Shown here in pieces: positions 43,438 to 51,963 of a stretch of 64,000 bases of DNA. The notes under the pieces were generated by a model. That model did no database searches and was not told the origin of the DNA. It was given only the letters and a program-made list of their open reading frames with translations. This DNA comes from Sporobacter termitidis DSM 10068 (lineage in GTDB: Bacteria; Bacillota; Clostridia; Oscillospirales; Oscillospiraceae). The stretch is taken from NCBI RefSeq assembly GCF_900130065.1, contig NZ_FQXV01000001.1:28062-92061 (forward strand), read 5' to 3'. Positions within the stretch are counted from its first letter, which is position 1. The number at the start of each line of letters is the position of its first letter. The position numbers were made by a program, and so were the translations under genes.

Positions 43438-44355
43438 TCAGCTGATGAAGAGCGAGTAGAAGATTTTAAAGGTCTTTTCCATCCCCTCCGAAAAGGATGT
43501 GTACTCAAAATCAAAGGTGTCGGAGAACTTTTTGCCGGAGTAGAGCTCATCCTCCGTCAGCGGAAAGGGGAGCGGAATATTCTGATCGATGACCTCGTCG
43601 ACAGTCACGGGCCGTGACATGAACGGTCCGCCGTTAAATTTCTCAAACGACTCCAAAAGCAGCGTATAGGTGATCTCCTCGGGGGCGGAGAGGTTGAAGG
43701 TCTGGTTATAGGCCCTCTCGTCGCCGATACAGGCCACAAGCGCCCGGGCAATATCGAAGACGTAGACCATATTGAAGCTGGCCGTGGCGTCCACCGGCAC
43801 GGGAACGACGTGGCCGCGGGCGATAAGCTCGATAAACCAGGATTCCCGCGGGGAATAGTTGAACGGACCGTAAATAAATGTCGGGCGGAAGATCGTGTAC
43901 GGTACGCCAAGCTTGGCGCAGGTGGTGGCCGTCTCCTGTTCGACAAGCACCTTATTGTAGATATAGTCCGAGACGCGGCCGCCCTCGGATTTGGTAACGA
44001 CCGGGTCGGCTTCGGTCCGGAGTCCGCGGCCGACTTGCTCGTAAACACTCACTGTCGAGATAACGATATACTGCTTGAAACGGCCCTTCAACACCTCCAG
44101 AAGCGAGCTCACCTCGCCGGGGTTATACGCGCAGAAATCGACGACAACGTCAAAAATGACGTCGTGGGGCAGAAGGTGCGCCACCATGACCGGGCTGTGC
44201 CGGTCGCATTTATATTCCTTGACGTTTTTTAAGTTCAGAGGAAATTGGCCGCGGTTCACGACATGCAGGCTGTAGTCCTCCTGCTTTGATATATGGATGG
44301 AAAATATTCGTCCGGCGAACGCGCTGCCGCCGATGACAAGAATGGTTTTGCTCAC
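43438..44355 (-). CDS. NAD-dependent epimerase/dehydratase family protein
   Basis: 305 residues, an extended short-chain dehydrogenase. The N-terminal dinucleotide fold is ILVIGGSAFAGRIFS, the active-site tyrosine and lysine probably lie in SDYIYNKVLVE, and FRPTFIYGPFNYSPR follows. The family includes sugar epimerases and RNA-binding relatives; the substrate is not clear. It is the last gene of a minus-strand operon with DUF4037, TPR and DUF4125 proteins, 14 bp after the DUF4037 gene. A terminator follows. Confidence 0.8.
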   Translation of the reverse strand: MSKTILVIGGSAFAGRIFSIHISKQEDYSLHVVNRGQFPLNLKNVKEYKCDRHSPVMVAHLLPHDVIFDVVVDFCAYNPGEVSSLLEVLKGRFKQYIVISTVSVYEQVGRGLRTEADPVVTKSEGGRVSDYIYNKVLVEQETATTCAKLGVPYTIFRPTFIYGPFNYSPRESWFIELIARGHVVPVPVDATASFNMVYVFDIARALVACIGDERAYNQTFNLSAPEEITYTLLLESFEKFNGGPFMSRPVTVDEVIDQNIPLPFPLTEDELYSGKKFSDTFDFEYTSFSEGMEKTFKIFYSLFIS

Positions 44356-44369
44356 CTGAGTAGCCCCCT

Positions 44370-45305
44370 TTATTCATATTGCGCGGGCAGAGAACGCAAA
44401 AAACCGTCCTGTATGCTGTGCTGTATCTCTTCGCCCTGGGTCGTCAGAAACCAATCGTCCGAAAGTGCAAGCCGCTGGCGCTGCAGCTCGCGGACGAGCA
44501 GCGCACAGATTTCGTCGATGTCGCTTTTGTTTTCTTCAAAGATTTCGCCGCCATCGCCATCAGACCGGGCGATACGCGCCAGGTGACCACCGATCTGCCC
44601 GCCGAGGACAGGCAGCTCTGTCATGCGTCGGTAGGCCCATTTGTAATACGGGCGGAAAACGCGGTTCAGCAGGAAAACGGCGCCGATGACACTGTCTGTA
44701 AAGCGTGCGAGCACTGTTTTATACGTCACCCAGTCCCGCCGCTTAAAACAGCGGTCCAGATTATACTGACCCGTCTGTGCGATGGCCATGCATCTGGCTG
44801 CGAGCTTTTTCCGCCGAATATCCTCGGGATAATACCGAAGCAGCCTTTCGCGCGTGGCGGTAAACGCGCCGGCGTTGTCTATAAAAACTTCGCCGTTTGT
44901 CGCCATGGCGAGGTTTTCCTCGGGGATGCGCCGCCAGCCGGGAATATCGTCCGGCCCCTCCGGGCAGCCGATGAGGCTTATGTAGAAATCGCCGGTGGTC
45001 ATGACGCCGATCCTGGCGCCGTACTCCGACCGCGTCCTGGGATATTCGGGCGGCATTTCTTCAATGAGCGCCGCTTTCCACTTCCGCAGGTTTGATATGG
45101 CCTCTCTGTCGCCTGCGGTCACCCAGATAAAGAAGTCGACGCCCCAATCGTGGTCGCGGGAGAGGGCGTCGTCATAGCCGAAGCATTCCGAGCCGTTGCC
45201 GACGAGCCCGGCGGACAGCCTGCCGTACAGGTCGGGGAAGCCGCTTTTGAGTCTCGGCGCGGCGACATCGGAAAAGTATTGGCGGCTGAGCTCCATGCCA
45301 TTCAT
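44370..45305 (-). CDS. DUF4037 protein, predicted nucleotidyltransferase
   Basis: 311 residues. The N-terminal motif LVGNGSECFGYDDALSRDHD resembles the G-S...D-x-D active site of the nucleotidyltransferase superfamily, and the whole fits DUF4037. The substrate is unknown; the fold suggests transfer of a nucleotide to a small molecule, protein or RNA. Its start overlaps the end of the TPR gene by four bases. Known DUF4037 genes often sit next to TPR and DUF4125 genes as here, suggesting one pathway. Confidence 0.75.
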   Translation of the reverse strand: MNGMELSRQYFSDVAAPRLKSGFPDLYGRLSAGLVGNGSECFGYDDALSRDHDWGVDFFIWVTAGDREAISNLRKWKAALIEEMPPEYPRTRSEYGARIGVMTTGDFYISLIGCPEGPDDIPGWRRIPEENLAMATNGEVFIDNAGAFTATRERLLRYYPEDIRRKKLAARCMAIAQTGQYNLDRCFKRRDWVTYKTVLARFTDSVIGAVFLLNRVFRPYYKWAYRRMTELPVLGGQIGGHLARIARSDGDGGEIFEENKSDIDEICALLVRELQRQRLALSDDWFLTTQGEEIQHSIQDGFLRSLPAQYE

Positions 45306-46228
45306 CGATCATTCTCCTCCGCCGTGAGCTTGTCGAGCAGGGCGCGGCTCTCTTTTGTCCGCGGGTGCCCGGGTCCCAAAATCTTTTCAAAGACCGGCAG
45401 GGCCGACTGCACATGCGCCCGGGCGACCCGGATATCGCCAAGCGCCTCATTGACGGCAGCTATATTCCGCAGACAGACGGCATAATCGATATTTCGGCCG
45501 AAAAATCTTTCGGTCAGCGCCAGCGCCCGATTAAAATATGCCAGTGCCTCGCCGTGTTTTCCGGCGCGATAGAGCAGAGAGGCTTTCGTGGAGAGGGCCG
45601 CGGCATGATGCGCGTTCTCCTCGCCCATATCGTCGTAATATCCGAGCGCCCTGTCAATGAGTGCCTCCGCCTGCTGATCGTCGCCCATTCTGAAGCGGAG
45701 GACGGCCAGGTTATTCAGCGACGTGGCCAGCTCGTGGGTGTCCGTTGCGTCCCGGCCGACCAGCTCAAAGGCTTCCAGCGCGGCCTCATAGGCCTTATCC
45801 GGCGCACCGGCGTCCTGATAGGCGAGGGAGAGGTTGTTGAGAACGGCGGCGTATGCGTCGCCGTTTTGCAAGCCGCCATCCGTCAGAAGCTTTTTAGCAT
45901 CGAGAAAAAGGCTGACGGCGTCACCCGGGCGGCCGGTCAGGCGGTACAGTCCCGCAAGGTTTAAAAGGATCGTGGCGTATTCCGGCGATGTACCCAAGCC
46001 GTTTGCTTTGAAAATTTCAAGCGCTTGGGCGAAATACCGTGCCGCTTCCTCGTAGCGGCTGACGCCTCTGTAAAAGCCCGCCAGCTCATTCAGAACAGAC
46101 GCGTATTCCGGGCTGTCTCCCAGATCCTTGGCTTCAAGCGCTTCCAGTCGGTGCCGGATAAAACCTTCGACAGCCGCCTGATCGCCGGACTGATAGAGCG
46201 CGTCGAGCTCTTTAAAAAAATCTGTCAT
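45302..46228 (-). CDS. Tetratricopeptide-repeat protein
   Basis: 308 residues made almost entirely of TPR units of the long type (EYASVLNELAGFYRGVSRYE, then EYATILLNLAGLYRLTGRPG, then AAVLNNLSLAYQDAGAPDKA and others), six or seven in all. Such repeats form a curved protein-binding scaffold. No signal peptide. It overlaps both neighbours by four bases, so it is translated together with the DUF4125 and DUF4037 proteins and may hold them together. Confidence 0.85.
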   Translation of the reverse strand: MTDFFKELDALYQSGDQAAVEGFIRHRLEALEAKDLGDSPEYASVLNELAGFYRGVSRYEEAARYFAQALEIFKANGLGTSPEYATILLNLAGLYRLTGRPGDAVSLFLDAKKLLTDGGLQNGDAYAAVLNNLSLAYQDAGAPDKAYEAALEAFELVGRDATDTHELATSLNNLAVLRFRMGDDQQAEALIDRALGYYDDMGEENAHHAAALSTKASLLYRAGKHGEALAYFNRALALTERFFGRNIDYAVCLRNIAAVNEALGDIRVARAHVQSALPVFEKILGPGHPRTKESRALLDKLTAEENDR

Positions 46229-46878
46229 GGCCGAAGGGGGCCGTCATCCTCGGCGGCGGCGCGCGCTTTCGCTGCCGCCTCGGCGCTCTCCAGCGTCTCA
46301 TAGCCGTAGTACCGCACCGTGTTCTCCAGGATGTCTCTGGCGAGGGCTCTGCCTGCCCGCTCAAGAGCCAGGAGGTGTGCCTTCAGCAGGCTGAGGGTCT
46401 TTTCGGAGTAGGTGAGCAGCTCGCCCAGCTGATATGTCTCGATCGAGATGACGCCCGAAAAATCCTGAACGGCACGCAAGGGGCGGCCGGCGCCGGAAAC
46501 ACGGGGATAAGTCTCATGCAGAACGGCGGTCTGCGTCAAAAGCCTGCCGGAAATCTCCCGCGCCAGCCGCGTCTGCGCCGCATCCGGCCGTGGAATCGTC
46601 CCGACGAGTGTTTCATATTGGGCGGGGGCGGTGTTTTTCATCATGTGGATGTATTTTTCGGCGACGAGATTGCGCCCGTCCAGCATGGCGTTTGTCAGAT
46701 CGTCGAAATACGACGCGCAGGCCTCAGGCGGCCACGCTTCAAACTGCGCCCGGCGCATGCCGGAAAATGTCTCCCGATCCTCCTGGCACGGCGCACGCGG
46801 CCCGCCCTCGTTGACAGACTGGAACATCTCCCATTCGAGCGAGACAATTTTGCCAATTATATCGTCCATTCTGGCCAT
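46225..46878 (-). CDS. DUF4125 family protein, unknown function
   Basis: 217 residues, mostly helical, starting MARMDDIIGKIVSLEWEMFQ, then RRAQFEAWPPEACASYFDDL, a pattern I associate with DUF4125. No known catalytic motif stands out. The ATG at 46878 is chosen because GGGGG lies just upstream; a longer frame lacks a site. It is the first gene of the four-gene operon, behind a good promoter at 46932-46959. Function unknown. Confidence 0.75.
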   Translation of the reverse strand: MARMDDIIGKIVSLEWEMFQSVNEGGPRAPCQEDRETFSGMRRAQFEAWPPEACASYFDDLTNAMLDGRNLVAEKYIHMMKNTAPAQYETLVGTIPRPDAAQTRLAREISGRLLTQTAVLHETYPRVSGAGRPLRAVQDFSGVISIETYQLGELLTYSEKTLSLLKAHLLALERAGRALARDILENTVRYYGYETLESAEAAAKARAAAEDDGPLRP

Positions 46879-46931
46879 AAGGGACCCCCACGAGACCACT
46901 CGATTTGTCAGATTACACAGATTTCATTTTC

Positions 46932-46959
46932 AGTATACAACAAATTATGTAGGTGTCAA
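46932..46959 (-). promoter_or_regulatory. Promoter of the DUF4125 operon
   Basis: Minus-strand TTGACA (46954-46959) and TATACT (46932-46937), 16-bp spacer. Confidence 0.7.
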
Positions 46960-47051
46960 TGGGCGGCGCGGGTACTCATAAAATAATACAATTAATTCGA
47001 TAGATTATATAAAAAGGTCGGTACATCGACAGATTTTTGCCCACATTTAAG

Positions 47052-47083
47052 AAAAAAAGCGCAGCATCCGGCTGCGCCTTTTT
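47052..47083. terminator. Terminator after dapB
   Basis: GCGCAGC (47059-47065) and GCTGCGC (47071-47077) with a five-base loop, flanked by an A run and a T run. On the minus strand it ends the asd-dapA-dapB operon eight bases past dapB. Confidence 0.85.
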
Positions 47084-47090
47084 GCAAATA

Positions 47091-47849
47091 TTAAAAATTC
47101 AGCAAGTCGCTCATATCGTACATGCCCGGTTTTTTGACCGCAGCGAGGAATTTGGCGGCCCTGACGGCGCCAACGGCGAAAACGTCCCGGGAGTAAGCGG
47201 TGTGCTTTATCTCGATCACCTCGTCGAGGCCGGCGAAGATCACCTCGTGCTCGCCGACGATCGTGCCGCCCCGGACGGAGGAGATGCCGATTTCCGTTTT
47301 CCCACGGGGCTGTCGAACGCTTTGGCGTTCAAAGACATACCCGGCATCGTAGGGAAGTGCGCTCTTTGCCGCGTCGGCCAGCATCAGCGCCGTGCCGCTG
47401 GGGGCGTCCACCTTGCGTCTGTGATGGCGCTCGACGATTTCAACGTCAAAGCCGTCGCCCAGAAAGGCGCAGGCGCGCCGGACGAGGTCGGCGGTGAGAT
47501 TGATACCGACCGACATGTTGCCCGATCTAAAGACGGGAATTTTTACAGAGACCTCTCTTATCGCCGATAATTGTTCCGCGCTGTGGCCTGTCGTACATAA
47601 AACAAGGGGCCGTTTTTTTGCGGCGCAGTACCGCAGGAGTCCTTCCAGTGCGGAGGGATTGGAAAAATCGACGGCGACGTCGGCCTGGCCGCCGAATTCC
47701 ATCGGGTCGGCATAGACCGGGAAGCTGTCAGTTTTGACGGCGCTTAAATCGAATCCCGCGACCACTTCAATTCCGGCGTCCGCGGCGGCAAGCCGGGCGA
47801 CGGTGCGCCCCATGGCGCCGTTGCAGCCGGAGATGATCATCTTTAGCAT
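47091..47849 (-). CDS. dapB: 4-hydroxy-tetrahydrodipicolinate reductase
   Basis: 252 residues. Dinucleotide fold SGCNGAMGRTV at the start and the family signature ERHHRRKVDAPSGTA near residue 135, with its catalytic histidines and lysine. It reduces hydroxytetrahydrodipicolinate in lysine, diaminopimelate and, in spore formers, dipicolinate synthesis. Third gene of the asd-dapA-dapB unit. Confidence 0.96.
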   Translation of the reverse strand: MLKMIISGCNGAMGRTVARLAAADAGIEVVAGFDLSAVKTDSFPVYADPMEFGGQADVAVDFSNPSALEGLLRYCAAKKRPLVLCTTGHSAEQLSAIREVSVKIPVFRSGNMSVGINLTADLVRRACAFLGDGFDVEIVERHHRRKVDAPSGTALMLADAAKSALPYDAGYVFERQSVRQPRGKTEIGISSVRGGTIVGEHEVIFAGLDEVIEIKHTAYSRDVFAVGAVRAAKFLAAVKKPGMYDMSDLLNF

Positions 47850-47869
47850 GAATGAGGTACTCCTTATAT

Positions 47870-48757
47870 TTATTTAAGCAGCCCGATATTCCGCATGGAA
47901 GCTTTCAGCTTTTCAGCATTGGCCGGGTCCATTTCGCACAGGGGCAGGCGCGGCTCGCCCACATCCATACCCACCAGATTCATGGCGGCCTTGACCGGTA
48001 TCGGATTGACCTCGATAAAGAGTTTGCCCATAAAGTCGAGATATTTAAGGTGCAGCTTGGCGGCGTGCGCGTAATCGCCGCTGAGGCAGGCTTCCGCAAG
48101 CTCCGCCATCAGCGCCGGCATGATGTTGGCAACGACGGAGATAACGCCCTTTGCGCCGATAGACATCATGGGGACGGTTTCGTTGTCGTTGCCGCTCCAA
48201 ACGTAGAAGTCGTCGCCGCAGGCCGCGATGGTCGAGCCGATGAGGGAAAAGTCGGTGGACGCCTCCTTGGTGCCGTTGATGTTGGGGTGCTTTGAGAGCT
48301 GCTTGTATGTATCGGCGGAAATAGCGAGGCCGGTGCGGCTGGGAACGTTGTACAGGATCATGGGAATGTTGATACGGTCGGCAATATAAGTATAATGCTT
48401 TACAAGGCCGCGCTGCGTGGTTTTATTGTAATACGGCGTCACCGAGAGGACGGCGTCGGCGCCGGAGCGCTCGGCCTCCTGGGAGAGCTGGACGGCGGCC
48501 ATCGTATCGTTGCTGCCCGCGCCGGCGATAACCTTGACGCGTTTGTTCACCTTTTTGACGCAGAAGTCGACGGTCTCCATGTGCTCTTCCAGGGACATGG
48601 TGGAGCTTTCGCCCGTCGTCCCGCAGATAGTGATGGCGGCGGTGCCGCCCGTGATTTGGAATTCTATCAGTTCACTCAGCTTCTCAAAATCCACCTTGCC
48701 GTTTTTGAACGGCGTGACGATGGCGACAGAGGAGCCTGTAAATACCGGTGTTTTCAT
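47870..48757 (-). CDS. dapA: 4-hydroxy-tetrahydrodipicolinate synthase
   Basis: 295 residues, TIM-barrel lyase. GTTGESSTM near residue 45, YNVPSRTG near 134 with the catalytic tyrosine, and the Schiff-base lysine in NGTKEAS near 162. It condenses pyruvate with aspartate semialdehyde. The ATG at 48757 is used (GTGAGG upstream) rather than the TTG two codons earlier. It lies between asd and dapB and is under the lysine riboswitch. Confidence 0.96.
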   Translation of the reverse strand: MKTPVFTGSSVAIVTPFKNGKVDFEKLSELIEFQITGGTAAITICGTTGESSTMSLEEHMETVDFCVKKVNKRVKVIAGAGSNDTMAAVQLSQEAERSGADAVLSVTPYYNKTTQRGLVKHYTYIADRINIPMILYNVPSRTGLAISADTYKQLSKHPNINGTKEASTDFSLIGSTIAACGDDFYVWSGNDNETVPMMSIGAKGVISVVANIMPALMAELAEACLSGDYAHAAKLHLKYLDFMGKLFIEVNPIPVKAAMNLVGMDVGEPRLPLCEMDPANAEKLKASMRNIGLLK

Positions 48758-48772
48758 GATCAAACCTCACTT

Positions 48773-49855
48773 TTACTTGATATAGCCTTCCGCACAGAGG
48801 AGCTCCGCCATGAGCACGCCGCCGCCGGCCGCGCCGCGCAGGGTATTGTGGCTCAGGCAGACGAATTTGTAGTCATACTGCGTGTCTTCGCGCAGGCGGC
48901 CCATGGAAACGGCCATGCCGTTTTCGAGCATGCGGTCCAGCTTCGTCTGGGGGCGGTTATCCTCTTCAAAATAATGCAGGAACTTTTGAGGTGCCGACGG
49001 GAGCTGCAGCTCCTGGGGACGGCCCTTGAAATTTACCCATTTGTCTTTGATAACGTCAATGGACGGCTTTTTGTCGAAGGACGCGAACACGGCCGCCATA
49101 TGCCCGTCGGCCGCCGCCACGCGGATGCACTGGGAGGTGATGGACGGGGAGGAGGCCTTTTTGATTTCGCCGCCTTCGAGCTTGCCCCATATTTTCAGCG
49201 GCTCCTGCTCGGATTTCTCTTCCTCGCCGCCGATATACGGGATGACGTTGTCGATCATCTCCGGCCACGTCTCAAAGGTCTTTCCGGCGCCGGAGATGGC
49301 CTGGTAAGTGCAGACGAGCACCTTGTTCAGGCCGAATTCATCCTTGAGGGGATGCAGCGCGGGGACATAGCTCTGGATGGAACAGTTGGACTTGACGGCA
49401 ATAAAGCCCCGCGCCGTCCCCAACCGTTTTCGCTGGCTGTCGATGACGGCGATGTGCCCGGGGTTTAATTCCGGGACGACCATTGGGACATCCGGTGTCC
49501 AGCGGTGGGCGCTGTTGTTGGACACGACGGGGCACTCGGCTTTGGCATACGCTTCTTCGAGCGCCTTGATCTCTTCCTTCTTCATGTCCACGGCGGAAAA
49601 AACAAAGTCTACGGCGCCGGCGATCTCCTTGACGTCCGTTTCGGCAGACTTCACAACGAGCTTCTTCGCGGCCTCCGGTAAAGGCGACGTCATAAACCAG
49701 CGGCCGGCCACGGCTTCTTCATACGTTTTGCCGGCGGAACGGCTGCTGGCGGCCACCACCGTCAGATCAAACCAGGGATGGTTCTCCAGCAGGGACACAA
49801 AACGCTGTCCGACCATGCCCGTGGCGCCGATGACGCCGACCTTGTACTTTTTCAT
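48773..49855 (-). CDS. asd: Aspartate-semialdehyde dehydrogenase
   Basis: 360 residues. N-terminal VGVIGATGMVGQRFVSLLE binds NADP, and the catalytic cysteine lies in VKSNCSIQSYVPAL. The pattern fits the archaeal/fungal-like class of Asd, which is longer than the E. coli type by overall design. It makes aspartate semialdehyde for lysine, methionine and threonine. First gene of the operon; the ATG at 49855 has GGGAGG upstream. Transcription must pass the lysine riboswitch terminator 77 bp before it. Confidence 0.94.
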   Translation of the reverse strand: MKKYKVGVIGATGMVGQRFVSLLENHPWFDLTVVAASSRSAGKTYEEAVAGRWFMTSPLPEAAKKLVVKSAETDVKEIAGAVDFVFSAVDMKKEEIKALEEAYAKAECPVVSNNSAHRWTPDVPMVVPELNPGHIAVIDSQRKRLGTARGFIAVKSNCSIQSYVPALHPLKDEFGLNKVLVCTYQAISGAGKTFETWPEMIDNVIPYIGGEEEKSEQEPLKIWGKLEGGEIKKASSPSITSQCIRVAAADGHMAAVFASFDKKPSIDVIKDKWVNFKGRPQELQLPSAPQKFLHYFEEDNRPQTKLDRMLENGMAVSMGRLREDTQYDYKFVCLSHNTLRGAAGGGVLMAELLCAEGYIK

Positions 49856-49931
49856 TATGAAACCTCCCAAATATCCCGTAATCTATAGTATTCGCCCGGC
49901 ACGAAGTGTTGAAGCGAAAAAGGGTGAAAGT

Positions 49932-49967
49932 AAAAAATTAATCAGCAGGCTAGTCAACCGGCTGATT
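49932..49967 (-). terminator. Riboswitch expression-platform terminator
   Basis: On the minus strand AATCAGC (49961-49967) pairs with GCTGATT (49940-49946), and a T-rich run follows (49932-49939). It lies between the lysine riboswitch and asd, so lysine binding should favour termination. Confidence 0.8.
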
Positions 49968-50025
49968 TTGTAATATAATGTCGACAAATATCCTGCAGGG
50001 AAATACTACCGACAGATATTTCAAA

Positions 50026-50198
50026 AGCAGTCAGCTCTCCACCGTCTTGGTGACAGTTGCCGGGCTGTTAACCCGGAAACCAGGAATGTCATTTCCGACA
50101 ATGGCATCCTTCGGCGGTCTGACCTTTTACAGCGGGTCAGGGGAACGTCGGACTCCTCACCGCAGCTACTTATTAAGACCGCGCCTCTGCGCTTCTTG
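50026..50198 (-). ncRNA. Lysine riboswitch (L-box)
   Basis: The minus strand carries the well-known L-box landmarks in order: AGAGGCGCGGTCTT, AAGTAGC, GAGGAG, CCGAAGGATGCC, then a hairpin closed by CCGGGTTAACAGCCCGG, AACTGTCACC, and GGTGGAGAGCT near the 3' end of the aptamer. These match the conserved lysine-binding core. It precedes a terminator and the asd-dapA-dapB genes, so high lysine should turn the operon off. Confidence 0.92.
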
Positions 50199-50215
50199 AT
50201 TGATATTGATTATAC

Positions 50216-50244
50216 ATATTAGCATACCAGACAATTTGTGTCAA
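50216..50244 (-). promoter_or_regulatory. Promoter of the riboswitch-asd operon
   Basis: Minus-strand TTGACA (50239-50244) and TAATAT (50216-50221), 17-bp spacer, just upstream of the aptamer. Confidence 0.65.
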
Positions 50245-50289
50245 CAGAAAGCTGCCGTATCCCGGCGCGCGTCGGCGAAAGGAACCGGT

Positions 50290-51963
50290 ATGAAAAATCC
50301 AGCAAAAATCGGCCTGATACTATTTCTCGCGTCCGTTCTCCTTGTGACATCCTCCACGTATCAGAACGCCAAGGCGTACACGCCGCCCTATACGACCGTC
50401 AAAGTCGGCCTGTATTACGGCGGCAGTGCTTTGCCATCGGCAAATCTGCAGAACGTCGCCGGGTCCGGCAGCGGGTATCAGTTCGGCATACTTGACCAAA
50501 ATCGCCAGTTCATGCCGCTGGGCGCCTCCACGGCCGAGACGAAAATCTCCGTGCTTCGCGACAGAAATATGGTTTATGACAGCGCGAACAATTGTTATAG
50601 TCCCGGGTCGACGGGCAGCGTCGTCGTCGGATGCTATCATATCCAGCTGAAGAACGCATATTCGACGTATACCGAGGCCGTGGCCGCCGCAGCAGCGTAT
50701 CCAAACAGCTTTGTGAAATACTCCAGCGGCGCCTTCTACGTCTGCATCGGCAGCTATATATCGGCGGATGCCGCCAATGCCGCCATCGCCTCGGGCGGCA
50801 TCGGGGGCAGCACCGTGACCTCGGGGACGGCGAGCACCGTCACCGTCGTCGTCACGGGGACAAGCACCATACTTTTCGAGTTTGAGTACGGCAGTACATA
50901 TTGGCTGACTATCATGCCGGTATCGCAAGGCGGCGAAAAATGCCAGACCTGGTTCAAGGGCTACAGGTATTATGGAGGCTTTCAGTACGCCAGAATGGAC
51001 GGCGGCGACGTCACCGTGATGAACATCGTCAACGTCGAGGATTACACAAAGGGCGTCATCCCTTATGAAATGTCCAACTCCTGGCCCCTGGAGGCTCTGA
51101 AAGCGCAGGCCATCTGCGCCAGGACATATATCATCGCCAATCTGAATAAGCGCACCAGCTTCGATGTTTGCACAACGGAGGAGGACCAGGTCTACCGCGG
51201 TGTCGGCCAGGCCAACGCGACGACCGACGCAGCTGTCGACCAGACGGCGGGGCAGTACATTACATATAACGGCGCGCTCTGCACGACATTTTACTCCTCC
51301 AGCGACGGCGGAGCCACCGAGAACAGCGAAAACGTCTGGGCGCAGGCTATCCCATATCTCAAGGGCGTTGTCGACCCATACGAGGCGGAGATTGTGTCCC
51401 TCGCGTCGGGCTACAGCTGGACCGTGACATATACGCAGAGCGACATCACCTCCCGGCTGCGCTCAAAGGGCTACAACTGCGGCAATATCGTCGACATGGC
51501 CATCACCCAGTACAGTGCCGTCGGCAACGCCTATAAGGTGACGCTGACAGACGACGCCGGTAAGAAATTCACATTCACAAAAGGCGAGAGCATCCGCTCG
51601 GCCCTGGGCGTCAACTCGATTCGTTTCTCCATTTCCGGCGGCGCGGGCTCCGACGGCGTCTATGTCAACAGCGGCACCACGGCGATCACCGACGGGCTCT
51701 CGTCGTCGTATGCCGTGGGACAAAGCGGCATTGCCGGACTTCTGGGGCAGAATAATGTATACGCGATCACCGGGACAGGCGATACTGTTGCCGTAAGCCC
51801 CGATGCGCCGCAGAATAATACCGGGGGCTTTACGATCACGGGGACAGGCCGTGGCCACAACGTCGGCATGAGCCAGTGGGGCGCCTATTCCATGGCAAAG
51901 TTTCACGGCATGACATACGATCAGATTCTCAAATTTTATTTTACCGGGGTCACCATCGGATGA
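50290..51963 (+). CDS. Secreted SpoIID/LytB-domain protein with SPOR-like region
   Basis: 557 residues. The N-terminal hydrophobic segment (IGLILFLASVLLVTS) is a signal peptide or anchor. Residues of about 115-165 resemble a SPOR peptidoglycan-binding repeat (YTEAVAAAAAYPNSFVKYS). The SpoIID domain (YTKGVIPYEMSNSWPLEALK, then STFYSS-like TTFYSSSDGG, ending GRGHNVGMSQWGAYSMA) follows from about 280. SpoIID relatives are lytic transglycosylases acting on denuded glycan during engulfment; LytB relatives act elsewhere. The ATG at 50290 has AAAGGA upstream. Its stop overlaps the queA start, an unusual pairing. Confidence 0.88.
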   Translation: MKNPAKIGLILFLASVLLVTSSTYQNAKAYTPPYTTVKVGLYYGGSALPSANLQNVAGSGSGYQFGILDQNRQFMPLGASTAETKISVLRDRNMVYDSANNCYSPGSTGSVVVGCYHIQLKNAYSTYTEAVAAAAAYPNSFVKYSSGAFYVCIGSYISADAANAAIASGGIGGSTVTSGTASTVTVVVTGTSTILFEFEYGSTYWLTIMPVSQGGEKCQTWFKGYRYYGGFQYARMDGGDVTVMNIVNVEDYTKGVIPYEMSNSWPLEALKAQAICARTYIIANLNKRTSFDVCTTEEDQVYRGVGQANATTDAAVDQTAGQYITYNGALCTTFYSSSDGGATENSENVWAQAIPYLKGVVDPYEAEIVSLASGYSWTVTYTQSDITSRLRSKGYNCGNIVDMAITQYSAVGNAYKVTLTDDAGKKFTFTKGESIRSALGVNSIRFSISGGAGSDGVYVNSGTTAITDGLSSSYAVGQSGIAGLLGQNNVYAITGTGDTVAVSPDAPQNNTGGFTITGTGRGHNVGMSQWGAYSMAKFHGMTYDQILKFYFTGVTIG

